Position numbers and translations under genes: made by a program. The notes under the pieces were generated by a model, which worked only from the letters and a program-made list of their open reading frames with translations, was not told where the DNA came from and searched no databases. Positions 45,491 through 53,506 of a stretch of 64,000 bases of DNA are shown here, one piece after another. The DNA comes from Polynucleobacter difficilis (GTDB lineage Bacteria; Pseudomonadota; Gammaproteobacteria; Burkholderiales; Burkholderiaceae). Positions within the stretch are counted from its first letter, which is position 1. Each line of letters opens with the position of its first letter. The stretch is taken from contig NZ_CP023276.1 in NCBI RefSeq assembly GCF_003065365.1, positions 1,922,001 to 1,986,000 on the forward strand, in the 5' to 3' direction.

Positions 45491-45672
45491 CCCCCTGTCC
45501 CTGATACCTGAGAGATTCACACTAAGCCCAGCTTAGTATTTGCTCCTTCGGTGCGCCACAAAATGGCGGCTCTCCAGACGGCTATTTAGGATAAGCAGTA
45601 CCTTCCGGGTGGATACCTGAGCGTTCATGGGAGTTTGCGCCTTCGGTGGAGGCATGGCCTCACTCTCCTGCT
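45491..45672 (-). promoter_or_regulatory. Tandem glycine riboswitch
   Basis: Two aptamers on minus. Aptamer 1 (about 45590-45672): CAGGAGAGTGAGG, CCACCGAAGGCGCAAACTC, CGCTCAGGTATCC. Aptamer 2 (45491-45580): TCTGGAGAGCCGCC, CACCGAAGGAGCAAATAC, TCTCTCAGGTATCAGGGACAGG. The GGAGAG, CCGAAGG-GCAA and CUCAGGUA-GGACAG signatures are the known glycine class. A strong hairpin GCAATCAG/CTGATTGC (45458-45478) without T-run follows, then a ribosome site, suggesting translational control. No gcvTHP or glycine transporter follows. Confidence 0.95.
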
Positions 45673-45728
45673 TAAAACTAGTTTATCGTACTTTTATCGA
45701 ATTGTGTATATAGAAAAGGCATCCCTTT

Positions 45729-46217
45729 ATGCAGGACATCCAGGCTGTGATTGACGCCCTCCAACTGGAACCCCATCCAGAGGGCGGCTTCTACCGTGAA
45801 ATGCATCGGGCAAGCTCCCTGGTAAAGGAGGCTAATGGCAATCGCAAAAATGCCTATTCCAGCATTTACTACCTTTTATCGGGAAATGATTTTTCGGCAT
45901 GGCATCGCATTCAATCCGACGAAACCTGGTTCTTTCATATGGGCTGCGATATCGCCATCCATTACTTTGATGCCCAGAATGCGCTTGCCACAGCCCAGCT
46001 TGGCCTAGACTCCATGCAGTTTCAAACGACGATCCCGGCGGGCACTTGGTTTGCAGCAAGGCCAGTACGAGCAGATGCTTTTTGTTTAGTCAGCTGCGTA
46101 GTTGGGCCCGCATTTACATTTACTGAATTTGAAATGGGCAAGCGGCAAACCCTGCTGGATACTTTTGGCACAACAGCACTTCACAAAGAGGCTATCGAGG
46201 CTCTTACAAGGGTCTAA
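45729..46217 (+). CDS. Cupin protein, DUF985 family
   Basis: 162 aa. LQLEPHPEGGFYREMHRASS at the start, SSIYYLLSGNDFSAWHRIQSDETWFFHMG in the middle and GTWFAARPVRADAFCLVSCVVGPAFTFTEFEMG near the end are the DUF985 pattern, a single beta-sandwich of unknown enzymatic role. It is divergent from the riboswitch leader; 57 bp separate it from the first aptamer and hold both promoters. Confidence 0.88.
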   Translation: MQDIQAVIDALQLEPHPEGGFYREMHRASSLVKEANGNRKNAYSSIYYLLSGNDFSAWHRIQSDETWFFHMGCDIAIHYFDAQNALATAQLGLDSMQFQTTIPAGTWFAARPVRADAFCLVSCVVGPAFTFTEFEMGKRQTLLDTFGTTALHKEAIEALTRV

Positions 46218-46247
46218 GTCTTTAGCAATGCTGGCGCTAAGGATGGC

Positions 46248-46763
46248 CTAGCCAAGCTCTGCTTCATTAAAAGCGTCTCTGAAATACACAGGCAAATCGA
46301 TTGATGGCGGTCTAAAGCCAGACTGATAAAACATGTCGCCAATATGCCCACGATGCAAGGCTTTGTGATTGCAAACATGAATCAATATATCGCCCCTCGT
46401 CATTTCTCCAGTACCGCCGTCAACAAAAGCAAAGTGAATCTTTTCATTCAGCTGCGCCTCGGTCATGGTGTCGGCATATTGGATGTACCAGTCACCCATC
46501 TCATTCCACTTGTTCGATAGCAATTCCAATGAGCCTGGGGAATTTGTAGTGCGCGATGTAAATCCATGAGCCTCCCCAAGCAAGTGAGCGCGCCAGATTT
46601 GATCCACAATTGCCACGTGCGCCAAAGCAAACGACATACCGCCAAATGCGGCGGCACGCTTTTTAATTATCTCTTCAGCCGGCAAGCTCGCAATTGCATC
46701 CAACAGCATCGTGTTTGCCCACTTGTTATAGCGCGTGAGCATTCGGATATTTCGAACTGCAGA
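46248..46763 (-). CDS. DinB family protein
   Basis: 171 aa from ATG 46763, chosen for GGGGAGG seven bases upstream. Four-helix DinB/YfiT fold with metal-type histidines in ALAHVAIVDQIW and HVCNHKALHRGHIGDMFYQ. Members are thiol-dependent metalloenzymes or unknown. WADG-type start is TRYNKWANTMLLDAI. Confidence 0.85.
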   Translation of the reverse strand, partial: SAVRNIRMLTRYNKWANTMLLDAIASLPAEEIIKKRAAAFGGMSFALAHVAIVDQIWRAHLLGEAHGFTSRTTNSPGSLELLSNKWNEMGDWYIQYADTMTEAQLNEKIHFAFVDGGTGEMTRGDILIHVCNHKALHRGHIGDMFYQSGFRPPSIDLPVYFRDAFNEAELG

Positions 46764-46804
46764 CATATAGGCCTCCCCGGAATCAGCAAGCACAGTCTAT
46801 CAAA

Positions 46805-46840
46805 TGAAAAACCACCCGAAGGTGGTTTTGGTGTTTCTTA
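46805..46840 (-). terminator. Intrinsic terminator matching the tRNA-Phe 3' flank, without tRNA part
   Basis: Minus strand: AAGAAACACC, then AAACCACC, loop TTCG, GGTGGTTTTTC. The similarity with the tRNA-Phe flank runs from the T-run to the base next to the CCA end and then stops, with the tRNA bases replaced. It ends the TPR gene at 46877 and may be the oldest remnant of the repeat family. Confidence 0.75.
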
Positions 46841-46876
46841 AAGATGCATAGCGGCGTTAGCTAAAGTCCATGCTGC

Positions 46877-47329
46877 CTAGCTCTGTTTTCTAGACTTGTA
46901 TTTCCGTACAGCCTCTTTTAAGTCAGAGTATTCCTCGCATCCAAAAGTACAGGCCTTATCTAGTCTGGCCAATAAAGCCTCTGCCCCTGGTAAGTCATTA
47001 TTAAGTAGCTTTAACTTGCCGTAATACTCAAGGGCGCCACGATGCCGCGGATCTATCTTCAAAGCAGCTTGATAATATTTTTCAGCGCCCACCAAGTCGG
47101 GTGGCTGTTTTTTGCGCAGACTATAGCCTAGTAAATTATTCCAATCGGCTGAGCTTGTTTCGTTAGCGGCCTGTAGTTGCTTGACGGCTTGATCGTAATT
47201 TTCAGACTTAATGCTTGCCCTTGCCTCAGTTAACCAAGTAGGGTCTGACTTAGCAGGTTCCGGATCTGCGGCTTGAGATAGCCCCGCCATGGAAAAGAGC
47301 AAGACAATGATTGGGAGTAATTTTTTCAT
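46877..47329 (-). CDS. Periplasmic TPR protein
   Basis: 150 aa from ATG 47329 (AAGGGG upstream). Signal peptide cut near SQA-ADP. Two or three tetratricopeptide repeats: WLTEARASIKSENYDQAVKQLQAAN, DLVGAEKYYQAALKIDPRHRGALEYYGKLKLL and DLPGAEALLARLD. Two cysteines (ACTFGCEEY) near the end. Scaffold role likely; partner unknown. Confidence 0.8.
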   Translation of the reverse strand: MKKLLPIIVLLFSMAGLSQAADPEPAKSDPTWLTEARASIKSENYDQAVKQLQAANETSSADWNNLLGYSLRKKQPPDLVGAEKYYQAALKIDPRHRGALEYYGKLKLLNNDLPGAEALLARLDKACTFGCEEYSDLKEAVRKYKSRKQS

Positions 47330-47472
47330 TTGAGCCCCTTTAGATAGTGATCTATCCTTTATATACCGATTATTCAATTTGCGCTTATCAAAAGATAAAT
47401 GAACAGGCCGCCCATCGTAATTTCAGACTTGCTAGTTTGTTAGCAGAGGTGGGCCAACAATGTGCAGCTCGC

Positions 47473-48033
47473 TTAACCCGGGTGCGCCCTCAAATAATCC
47501 ATTACCCAGGCTGGATCGCTATCACTTGGGAAGATGGGGTAGTGAACTGCCTCGATCACGCCATTATTGGCAATCAGCGTTACGCGCTTGAGTAAAGTCA
47601 TCCCTGCTGCTTCAAACGTTGGCATATTCAATGCCTTCTGAAATTGATAGTTCGCATCACTGATAACCGGAAATGGCAAATGAAGTCGATCGGCCATCTC
47701 TTTTTGATATTCAGTAGACTGAACACTCAAACCTACAACCTCTGCGCCCAATGCTTGAAGCTCTTGATAGTGGTCTCGGTATGAGCAACTTTGTGGCGTA
47801 CAGCCCCTTGCTCCCGGAATTTGATCCCAGCCATCTGGTAGTGCCACATTGGGCTGCCCCGTCATTGGATAACAATAGATAACTAGCTTGCCTTTAATGT
47901 CTCCAAGATGAACGGTCTTGCCATTAGTGGCATATAAGGAAACTTGGGGCAGTCTCATTCCCCTCAAATGATTGGTTGAGCCATCATCTTGAGGAATAGG
48001 TAAGTCTGTGGGGAGCTGGTTTAGATTGGTCAT
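47473..48033 (-). CDS. Peroxiredoxin-like protein
   Basis: 186 aa thioredoxin fold of the AhpC/TSA (alkyl hydroperoxide reductase) group. The loop GARGCTPQSCSYRDHYQEL holds two cysteines; the second, in the T-P-x-x-C-like PQSCSYR, is the peroxidatic candidate. ALGAEVVGLSVQSTEYQKEMADRLHLPFPVISD is typical of peroxiredoxins. No signal peptide. Confidence 0.87.
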   Translation of the reverse strand: MTNLNQLPTDLPIPQDDGSTNHLRGMRLPQVSLYATNGKTVHLGDIKGKLVIYCYPMTGQPNVALPDGWDQIPGARGCTPQSCSYRDHYQELQALGAEVVGLSVQSTEYQKEMADRLHLPFPVISDANYQFQKALNMPTFEAAGMTLLKRVTLIANNGVIEAVHYPIFPSDSDPAWVMDYLRAHPG

Positions 48034-48076
48034 GCACTCATTCTATATTAAGCGGGGCTCGATATCCCGCCGCCGC

Positions 48077-49495
48077 CTAGCCTGCCGATGGTAGCTCCAC
48101 TATAAATCTAGCGCCACCATCAACAGCATCTTCATAGTGAATAGAGCCGCCATATCGAGTAACGATATGCTTACAAAGCCACAGCCCTAAACCCATACCT
48201 GTTTGTTTGGTGGTACTCAGCAATTCAAATAATTGGGGCTGAAACTCAACGGGAACGCCCGCGCCATTGTCCGCAATACTTAGGCGAATTGACTTGCCGA
48301 CTTTGGTAGCCTCTATGGTGATCCGTCGCAGGAGTGTTCCGGAGTTGGCCAAAGACTGTCCGGCATTATTCAGAAGATTTAATACGACTTGTTCAATCTC
48401 TGCAGAATTGACCCGAATTTTTAAGCCCTCATCAACGCGAAGTTGAATTTGGATATTCTTGGACCTTAGCTCTGGCGTAACAATATTCAATACTTTAGTA
48501 ATCAGGTCATCCACCCGAACCTCTTCAGGATTCGAATTGCTATCGCCAAATATAGACCGGAGTGATTTAACAATCGTGGCCGCTCTTTTATTGTCTTCCT
48601 CCAGCGAATCTAAAATCTCTTTACCCAGCTCTGGATTCAACACCCCTTTTTCTAATTTCATTTTAAGAAACTGGATGTTTAGATTCGAGGCTCCAAGGGG
48701 TTGATTAAGCTCATGGGCTATCGATGCGGATAAAGCGCCCGTGGCAGCCGTCTTATTGGCTTTCATCAGGCCGTAGATGAGCCGTTCTTTCTCTTTTAAG
48801 AGTCCGGTTATTTTTTCATTTTCGCTGGCGACTTGCACGTTTTCAATGCTTAGCTTTTCCAGCCAATAGCCCAGGACTACAACATAAGACAGGATTGAGA
48901 TGCCCAGCCAGGCCCATCTAATTGAGGTACTAACTACGCCCTCTTGATATAGGTTAGGGGTAGTGAATCCACCATCAATGTACAAAGCTATAAACCTTGC
49001 AGCGGTAAGAACCAGCTCGATAACAATGGTGTAAAACAAAAACCGGAGCTGGGTAGAGCCAATTCCCCTGAACTGCCTTAGCTCCCTTAGTTCCCAGATA
49101 AAACAGGCGCCTCCTATCAGGGTGATCAAGCCAACCCTTTCGATAAACAACCCCTTTTGCCTTAAATATTCAAATAAAACAGCAAAGGCCAATAAGCCGA
49201 CTAGCACAAGAATGTTTACTTTTTTTGGAATCGGAACACTAAGCGAGCGGCAAAATAATCCAAAGTAAATAAAGCTTGCAACAAAGCATGTGTTTGCTAA
49301 TGTAAGCAAGGACAAGGTAATTGTTGATGCTAATGCGAAGAGCGTAAATGAAGTTGCAGTAAGCGTCAGCGCGGTTAGCCACAGTTTTTTTGGCTGGCTC
49401 GTTTTATCCGCCGTTAATATAAATCGTGAGCCGTAAAGCAACCCCCATAGAATCAGAGCAAAGACAAAGAAGAATATCTCGTTGGCGTATTTCAT
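48077..49495 (-). CDS. Membrane sensor histidine kinase, no adjacent response regulator
   Basis: 472 aa. About seven hydrophobic helices fill residues 4-210, then a linker coil (NVQVASENEKITGLLKEKERLIYGLM), HisKA with phosphorylated H261 in SIAHELNQPLGAS, and the HATPase with NLLNNAG, DNGAGVP and TGMGLGLWLCKHI. The AHELNQPL form recalls DctB/FixL/RegB-type kinases. No receiver gene is nearby. A 19-bp palindrome is centred 48 bp before the ATG. Confidence 0.88.
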   Translation of the reverse strand: MKYANEIFFFVFALILWGLLYGSRFILTADKTSQPKKLWLTALTLTATSFTLFALASTITLSLLTLANTCFVASFIYFGLFCRSLSVPIPKKVNILVLVGLLAFAVLFEYLRQKGLFIERVGLITLIGGACFIWELRELRQFRGIGSTQLRFLFYTIVIELVLTAARFIALYIDGGFTTPNLYQEGVVSTSIRWAWLGISILSYVVVLGYWLEKLSIENVQVASENEKITGLLKEKERLIYGLMKANKTAATGALSASIAHELNQPLGASNLNIQFLKMKLEKGVLNPELGKEILDSLEEDNKRAATIVKSLRSIFGDSNSNPEEVRVDDLITKVLNIVTPELRSKNIQIQLRVDEGLKIRVNSAEIEQVVLNLLNNAGQSLANSGTLLRRITIEATKVGKSIRLSIADNGAGVPVEFQPQLFELLSTTKQTGMGLGLWLCKHIVTRYGGSIHYEDAVDGGARFIVELPSAG

Positions 49496-49533
49496 TAACT
49501 TGAATACTACTACTTAGGGCTAATTGTCGTGGC

Positions 49534-49552
49534 ATGTTGTTTTAAACAACAT
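49534..49552. repeat. TTTTAAA palindrome, copy 1
   Basis: ATGTTGTTT-T-AAACAACAT: perfect 9-bp arms around one T. It lies 39-57 bp upstream of the histidine-kinase ATG and just before the tRNA-Phe remnant at 49566. One of four related palindromes, general form TGTYSTTTTAAASRACA. Operator or recombination site are the two readings. Confidence 0.7.
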
Positions 49553-49565
49553 CTGCTTCCGCGGC

Positions 49566-49615
49566 AAATGGGCTATTGAGATTCTTAGCGGCCCGGGGCG
49601 AAATCGACCGGGCCC
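49566..49615 (-). repeat. Degenerate tRNA-Phe 3' end, copy 1 (most decayed)
   Basis: The plus strand reads TGGGCTATTGAGATTCTT, then GCGGCCCGGGGCGAAATCGA. The second part is the tRNA-Phe 3' end (CCA site changed to a GCTA-like end on minus), the first is the half stem of the terminator seen in copy 4. After the T-loop it continues CCGGGCCC, making a GGGCCC/GGGCC-type dyad around the core. It bounds the patatin module on the left. Confidence 0.75.
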
Positions 49616-49627
49616 AATACGCCACCT

Positions 49628-50734
49628 CTAGGCCCAGAATTCTTTGATTTTTGGCGCTTCTACTTTTGCGCGATCATGGCCTGTGCGCAATGCGCCGGCA
49701 ATCTGCCTTGGATCAAGCAAGTCAACGCCTTTGGGAGTGCCAGCAACGATCCACTTTACCTTTGTACCGGTCGCCTTAATGTCTTCAATGTTTTGAGCGA
49801 TCGGATGCGGAATGGTAGTTAAAATTGCGCCCGTCACCCCGTCCGTCAATGTGATGATGAGCGCTCTTTTGGAGCCAGCTACCAAATCCACATGGGCGGG
49901 ATTTGAACAAATGCCCCCATCCATCACATACCGCTGCCCCAATAGTGTGGGTCCAGCGACCCCTGGCAAGGAGCTACTTGCCGCCGCACCATGCGCTAAT
50001 GGAATGCCATTCTTTCTGGCGGCTTGCTGTCCCACAACAATACGTTCGCCTGTATAGCAATCTATCCCTGTTGTGTACATCCGACTGGTCGGCCAATTTT
50101 TTTTGCTATCGCCTGTTAGTAATGCGGCCACCCGTTCAACCTGATCGCCATTCAATTTATTGTTTGCCGCCAAAGCAGCATTACCGATTATCTTGCGCGT
50201 CTCTATGCTGCCATCCGTTGCGCTCATATTAATTTGATCGGCTCTTATCTGACTTATATTGGGCTTAGCCAAAGGTGCAATCTTGGCAAAAATCTCGGGG
50301 AACTTTCCAAAAAAATCAAACTCGGTACGTAAGCGAGTAAATTCGCCCGAAAGTAGCGATGAGCCCATATAAGACCCTGCGGAAGTGCCAACCACCATTT
50401 CAGGTAACTTTGCCATATCGAGGCCAGCCTCAATCAGGCCATGAAAAAATCCACAATACCAAGCAATGTAATACTCCCCGCCGCCGCCGAGCACCATCGT
50501 ACGATCCAAGCCTTTCGCCAGGCTTGACATCATCGGCTTGGTGGCAATTGGTATTGCTAAGCCATCATCGGCAAATAATTTAGCGGATATTTCATTGGCC
50601 TTCTTTTGAATGGTTGGCTTTTGAGGCGTTGATTGCGCATTAGCAGAATCAATCACAACCCCAGAAGCTCCAGCAATAGCAAGAGAACCAGCGGCAGATG
50701 TTTTCAAGAAATTACGGCGGGAAAATTGCGTCAT
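49628..50734 (-). CDS. Tat-exported patatin-like phospholipase
   Basis: 368 aa. Twin-arginine signal SRRNFLK with hydrophobic AAGSLAIAGASGVV, cut near ANA-QST. Patatin motifs: oxyanion loop VLGGGGEYYIAW (81-92), nucleophile S118 in VVGTSAGSYMGSS, and catalytic Asp272 in VMDGGICSNP. Expected to hydrolyse acyl esters in the periplasm or outside. It forms a one-gene module between two tRNA-Phe remnants (49566 and 50781). Confidence 0.85.
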   Translation of the reverse strand: MTQFSRRNFLKTSAAGSLAIAGASGVVIDSANAQSTPQKPTIQKKANEISAKLFADDGLAIPIATKPMMSSLAKGLDRTMVLGGGGEYYIAWYCGFFHGLIEAGLDMAKLPEMVVGTSAGSYMGSSLLSGEFTRLRTEFDFFGKFPEIFAKIAPLAKPNISQIRADQINMSATDGSIETRKIIGNAALAANNKLNGDQVERVAALLTGDSKKNWPTSRMYTTGIDCYTGERIVVGQQAARKNGIPLAHGAAASSSLPGVAGPTLLGQRYVMDGGICSNPAHVDLVAGSKRALIITLTDGVTGAILTTIPHPIAQNIEDIKATGTKVKWIVAGTPKGVDLLDPRQIAGALRTGHDRAKVEAPKIKEFWA

Positions 50735-50780
50735 ATCGGCTCCATTAATGGTTAATCAATTTATAACAGATCAACAAATG

Positions 50781-50842
50781 AAAAAGCCACCAGAAGGTGG
50801 TTTTAGTGTTTCTTGGTGCCCCAGAGCGAAATCGACTAGGGC
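50781..50842 (-). repeat. Degenerate tRNA-Phe 3' end plus terminator, copy 2
   Basis: Plus strand: AAAAAGCCACC, AGAA, GGTGGTTTTAGTGTTTCTT (terminator like that of tRNA-Phe), then TGGTGCCCCAGAGCGAAATCGA, of which TGGTG, GCG and AATCGA match the tRNA. It continues CTAGGGC, again giving a GCCC/GGGC dyad. It also serves as terminator of the patatin gene's upstream side on minus transcripts. Confidence 0.75.
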
Positions 50843-50862
50843 TACATAACTGACCCTGTGGT

Positions 50863-51072
50863 GTGAGCGATAATGGTTGTGTGAAGAAATATGAAGTTAT
50901 CTCTATTGAGCCTACTGATTTAGCTAACCACTGGGTTATTAACTATCGAACAGCTAATGGCCTCACCGACAAGCAATCTGTCGTGGCAATTGACTCAAAC
51001 GATGCTTTTATTGTGTTTCGTAACCAAATGATTAGAGAAACTAAAGCTAAGGTTAAGCTCATTAAACCGTAA
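50863..51072 (+). CDS. 69-aa hypothetical protein, single-gene module
   Basis: Starts at GTG 50863 or GTG 50881. KKYEVISIEPTDLANHWVINYRTANGLTDKQSVVAIDSNDAFIVFRNQMIRETKAKVKLIKP predicts a small alpha/beta domain. No family recognised. Its stop overlaps the start of repeat copy 3, so the gene fills nearly the whole space between two tRNA-Phe remnants, like a cassette. Confidence 0.6.
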   Translation: MSDNGCVKKYEVISIEPTDLANHWVINYRTANGLTDKQSVVAIDSNDAFIVFRNQMIRETKAKVKLIKP

Positions 51073-51073
51073 T

Positions 51074-51136
51074 GAAAAAACCACCCGAAGGTGGTTTAGG
51101 TATTTCTTGGTGGCCCGGGGCGGAATCGACCAGGGC
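51074..51136 (-). repeat. tRNA-Phe 3' end plus terminator, copy 3 (best preserved)
   Basis: Plus strand AAAAAACCACC, CGAA, GGTGGTTTAGGTATTTCTT, then 22 bases (51108-51129) identical with the tRNA-Phe 3' end including CCA and the T-loop TCGATT. The match stops within the T-loop. The next bases CCAGGGCC form a dyad with GGCCC of the acceptor strand. This is what a displaced attachment site would look like after integration into the tRNA gene. Confidence 0.85.
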
Positions 51137-51153
51137 CGAGGATGCCTGACTCT

Positions 51154-51906
51154 TTATTTACAGTTGTTATGTAATTTCCACTTTTCTTCATGCCCCATGG
51201 CTTTAGCAAAATCAGGTACCTTACATCTTTCAACCTCTTTTGCGTCTACTTCCTTATTCATCACCTCGTTAGGGGCTGCTGATAATGTGGGCTCATTCGA
51301 GCTGCCAGAGAAATAATTGAAGATAGCCAACACACTGACAGCAAATAAAACCAGTATTAGCAATTGACCCTTGGATATATTGTTTTGTTTTTCTATGCTG
51401 ATATCACAAGAATTTCCCGGGCATAGCTGGGCTTGGGCTTTATTAAAAAGGTTGTAAATCTTACAGCCGATACAAATGCCAAAAGAGGTTTCAAAAAACA
51501 TCAGCGCTAAGCAGGAAGCGCAAACAATAATATTGATAGGGCCCACCACACTTTTCAGTACGATCAAATAAAACATTGTGGCGGCCAAGATAAATCCAAT
51601 TGACCAAGCAAAACGCTTCTGTGGAGCCCCCGTGTATTCAGGTTGCTGACCCTTAACCAACCACTGCGCCAAAATCATGACAGGCGCATATTTGGGGTTA
51701 ATGAAAATCCTAATCGTAAATTCAATGAGAAAGGCACAAACAAATACCTTGGTAGGGAAAAAGTTTCCCATTAGCCAAGCATTCATAAATGAAATCAGAG
51801 CAAATACAAACAAAATACCTGCGGCCGCTCTGACTGTTCGCTCATTCAAAACTGCGACTGGATATTCAGGCTTTATTTCGCCAAATTGAAAAGCTGAAGT
51901 TGTCAT
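51154..51906 (-). CDS. DUF4395 membrane protein with C-terminal extension
   Basis: 250 aa. Four or five helices with VNERTVRAAAGILFVFAL-type start, NPKYAPVMILAQWLVKG, APQKRFAWSIGFIL and FETSFGICIGCKIY (C145, C148): the full DUF4395 pattern. These proteins often lie beside rhodaneses and thiosulfate genes. Extra: a helix at about 183-200 and a periplasmic tail with one Cys (VERCKVPDFAKAMGHEEKWKLH). A TTTTAAA palindrome lies 35-51 bp before the ATG. Confidence 0.85.
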   Translation of the reverse strand: MTTSAFQFGEIKPEYPVAVLNERTVRAAAGILFVFALISFMNAWLMGNFFPTKVFVCAFLIEFTIRIFINPKYAPVMILAQWLVKGQQPEYTGAPQKRFAWSIGFILAATMFYLIVLKSVVGPINIIVCASCLALMFFETSFGICIGCKIYNLFNKAQAQLCPGNSCDISIEKQNNISKGQLLILVLFAVSVLAIFNYFSGSSNEPTLSAAPNEVMNKEVDAKEVERCKVPDFAKAMGHEEKWKLHNNCK

Positions 51907-51940
51907 GTCTGCCTCTTATTCAAATTGATAATGAACTGTA

Positions 51941-51957
51941 TGTCGTTTTAAACGACA
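51941..51957. repeat. TTTTAAA palindrome, copy 2
   Basis: TGTCGTTT-T-AAACGACA, perfect 8-bp arms. It sits between the methyltransferase stop (51967) and the DUF4395 start (51906), about the same distance from the downstream ATG as copy 1 from the kinase ATG. Confidence 0.7.
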
Positions 51958-51966
51958 ACGCAAATA

Positions 51967-52581
51967 TCATTCCATCCTACAAAAGCAATATAAGAACTGT
52001 TGCGTAGTTCCCATTGGAGTTTGATGTACCTCTGTTGAGCTATCAATTAGCTTGAATGTCTTACCGAACTGTCCATGAAGATTTTCTGAGTCATAGCGAA
52101 CCACATCTAAGCCGCTACACTTTTCTGGACCCTCGGGTCCAAAGGTGGACATAATCACATAGCCACCATGCTTTACTGAGCGCATGACTTGCGCTACATA
52201 TTTTGCTCGATCAGCCTCTTCAGTTAGAAAATGAAAGACTGCTCTATCGTGCCAAACGTCAAAATAGCCTTGAGGTAATGTTGCCTGTGTAATGTCAGCG
52301 CAATACCAGTGAACCTTATCAGCCTGCTTGCCAATGCGATCCCTAGCTACATCAATTGCTTTTTGAGAAATATCTAAAACACTGATGTCCTCATAACCCT
52401 CAGACAAAAGGTCATCCACTAGTGTAGATTCGCCACCACCAATATCAATAACGGCAGCACTCTTATTGGCACTAGCTTGATCAATTAGATTTAAAGAGGT
52501 TTCTAGGTGTGGCGCATACCAACTCACCGCATCTGGTGCCTTGTCGCCATAAACCTTTTCCCAGTGATCTTTTTTGTTCAT
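51967..52581 (-). CDS. Class I SAM-dependent methyltransferase
   Basis: 204 aa. Start KKDHWEKVYGDKAPDAVSWYAPHLETSL, SAM motif I AAVIDIGGGESTLVDDLL, ISVLDISQKAIDVARDRI, and DVWHDRAVFHFL. The WEKVY...VSWY form is found in a group often next to rhodanese or ArsR genes; thiol S-methylation is a fair guess. It follows the rhodanese gene after 3 bp in the same operon. Confidence 0.85.
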   Translation of the reverse strand: MNKKDHWEKVYGDKAPDAVSWYAPHLETSLNLIDQASANKSAAVIDIGGGESTLVDDLLSEGYEDISVLDISQKAIDVARDRIGKQADKVHWYCADITQATLPQGYFDVWHDRAVFHFLTEEADRAKYVAQVMRSVKHGGYVIMSTFGPEGPEKCSGLDVVRYDSENLHGQFGKTFKLIDSSTEVHQTPMGTTQQFLYCFCRME

Positions 52582-52584
52582 TTG

Positions 52585-53040
52585 CTAGTGCTTGGGTTGT
52601 TTATTTACAGCCTTCTTATATGCGTCCATTCCGCCCTTGGATTTCCATTCTTCATACCCACCCTGAAGAATGCGCAAATTCTCATAGCCAGCAACACGCA
52701 AAGCAAAGCCTGCCTGAGCTGAGAGACTGCCGGTATTACAGTAGATTAAGACGGGCTTGTTTTTAGGAATCTTATCTTTTTGTGCCAAGACTTGGCGCCA
52801 CTCAATGTTGACTGCTCCAGGAATATGACTCTTATCGAACTGAGCCTTATCTCTAGCATCAATCACCATCATCTTCTTGTATTCTTCTGCGGGTATCTGC
52901 TCAGGAAATATCGTGGCGCCGCCATAGTCCACAAACTCAAGATAACCCGCCATCTCATCAACAGCAATAGCCTTATTATCAGCAAATGTGGGGCTTGCTA
53001 TGAATGATGTGAGCGCAAGCGCAATGAATAGTTTTCTCAT
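52585..53040 (-). CDS. Periplasmic rhodanese-like protein
   Basis: 151 aa. Signal peptide cut after TFA (residue 20). Single rhodanese domain with MVIDARDKAQFDKSHIPGAVNIEW and the active loop YCNTGSLSAQA, nucleophile C101. It would bind or transfer sulfane sulfur. Its ATG directly follows the TAA of the gene at 53041 (TAAATG), so the two are translationally coupled. Confidence 0.9.
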   Translation of the reverse strand: MRKLFIALALTSFIASPTFADNKAIAVDEMAGYLEFVDYGGATIFPEQIPAEEYKKMMVIDARDKAQFDKSHIPGAVNIEWRQVLAQKDKIPKNKPVLIYCNTGSLSAQAGFALRVAGYENLRILQGGYEEWKSKGGMDAYKKAVNKQPKH

Positions 53041-53466
53041 TTATTTTCCAGTCTTAATTGTTGATTTGAACTTATCGAATTCAGGTCTCACGCTATCGTT
53101 GAATAACTTACCTTGCTTCTTCTGCTTAGTAGTTCCCTCTATCTCCAGAATGTCCGCAATGATTTGGTAGCTCACCATGCCATTGTGAGCACCACCACTT
53201 GCCGCTATGTTTTGTCCGTTGTACCAAACTGAAGGAGCTGGCGTCAATGGCGGAACAGCTGTTTGAGGCAGAATCAAAATAGGCAGTCGATAGGCATTAG
53301 CTATCTCTGCGGCAATTTGAACATTGGTATTACATCTAGTCCCAGGAGGATCTTGATTAATGAATACCAAGGCTTTTTGCCCGTTAATCTCTAGCGGGAC
53401 AGGGCTGTTAGCGAGAACGCTTAATGAGAACAAAGAGATAATGACACCCACGAGCTTTTTAAGCAT
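53041..53466 (-). CDS. Secreted hypothetical protein, first gene of the sulfur operon
   Basis: 141 aa. Signal peptide cut after VLA-NSP. ALVFINQDPPGTRCNTNVQIAAEIANAYRLPILILPQTAVP suggests a thioredoxin-like fold with a single Cys (TRCNT), and PSVWYNGQNIAASGGAHNGMVSYQIIADIL a conserved second half. Family not recognised. GAGGG before the ATG. It opens the minus operon 53466-51154, divergent from the ArsR-rhodanese regulator. Confidence 0.75.
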   Translation of the reverse strand: MLKKLVGVIISLFSLSVLANSPVPLEINGQKALVFINQDPPGTRCNTNVQIAAEIANAYRLPILILPQTAVPPLTPAPSVWYNGQNIAASGGAHNGMVSYQIIADILEIEGTTKQKKQGKLFNDSVRPEFDKFKSTIKTGK

Positions 53467-53482
53467 TTACACCCTCGCTTAT

Positions 53483-53502
53483 ATTCAATAAAATCATTGA
53501 AT
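53483..53502. promoter_or_regulatory. Operator-like palindrome between divergent sulfur genes
   Basis: ATTCAAT, six bases, ATTGAAT: perfect 7-bp arms (53483-53489 and 53496-53502). It is 17 bp before the minus-strand gene and reaches into the first ATG of the regulator. ATTC...GAAT is the core of sites bound by ArsR-type persulfide sensors such as SqrR, although the spacing differs. Likely self-operator of the adjacent regulator. Confidence 0.6.
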
Positions 53503-53506
53503 GATT

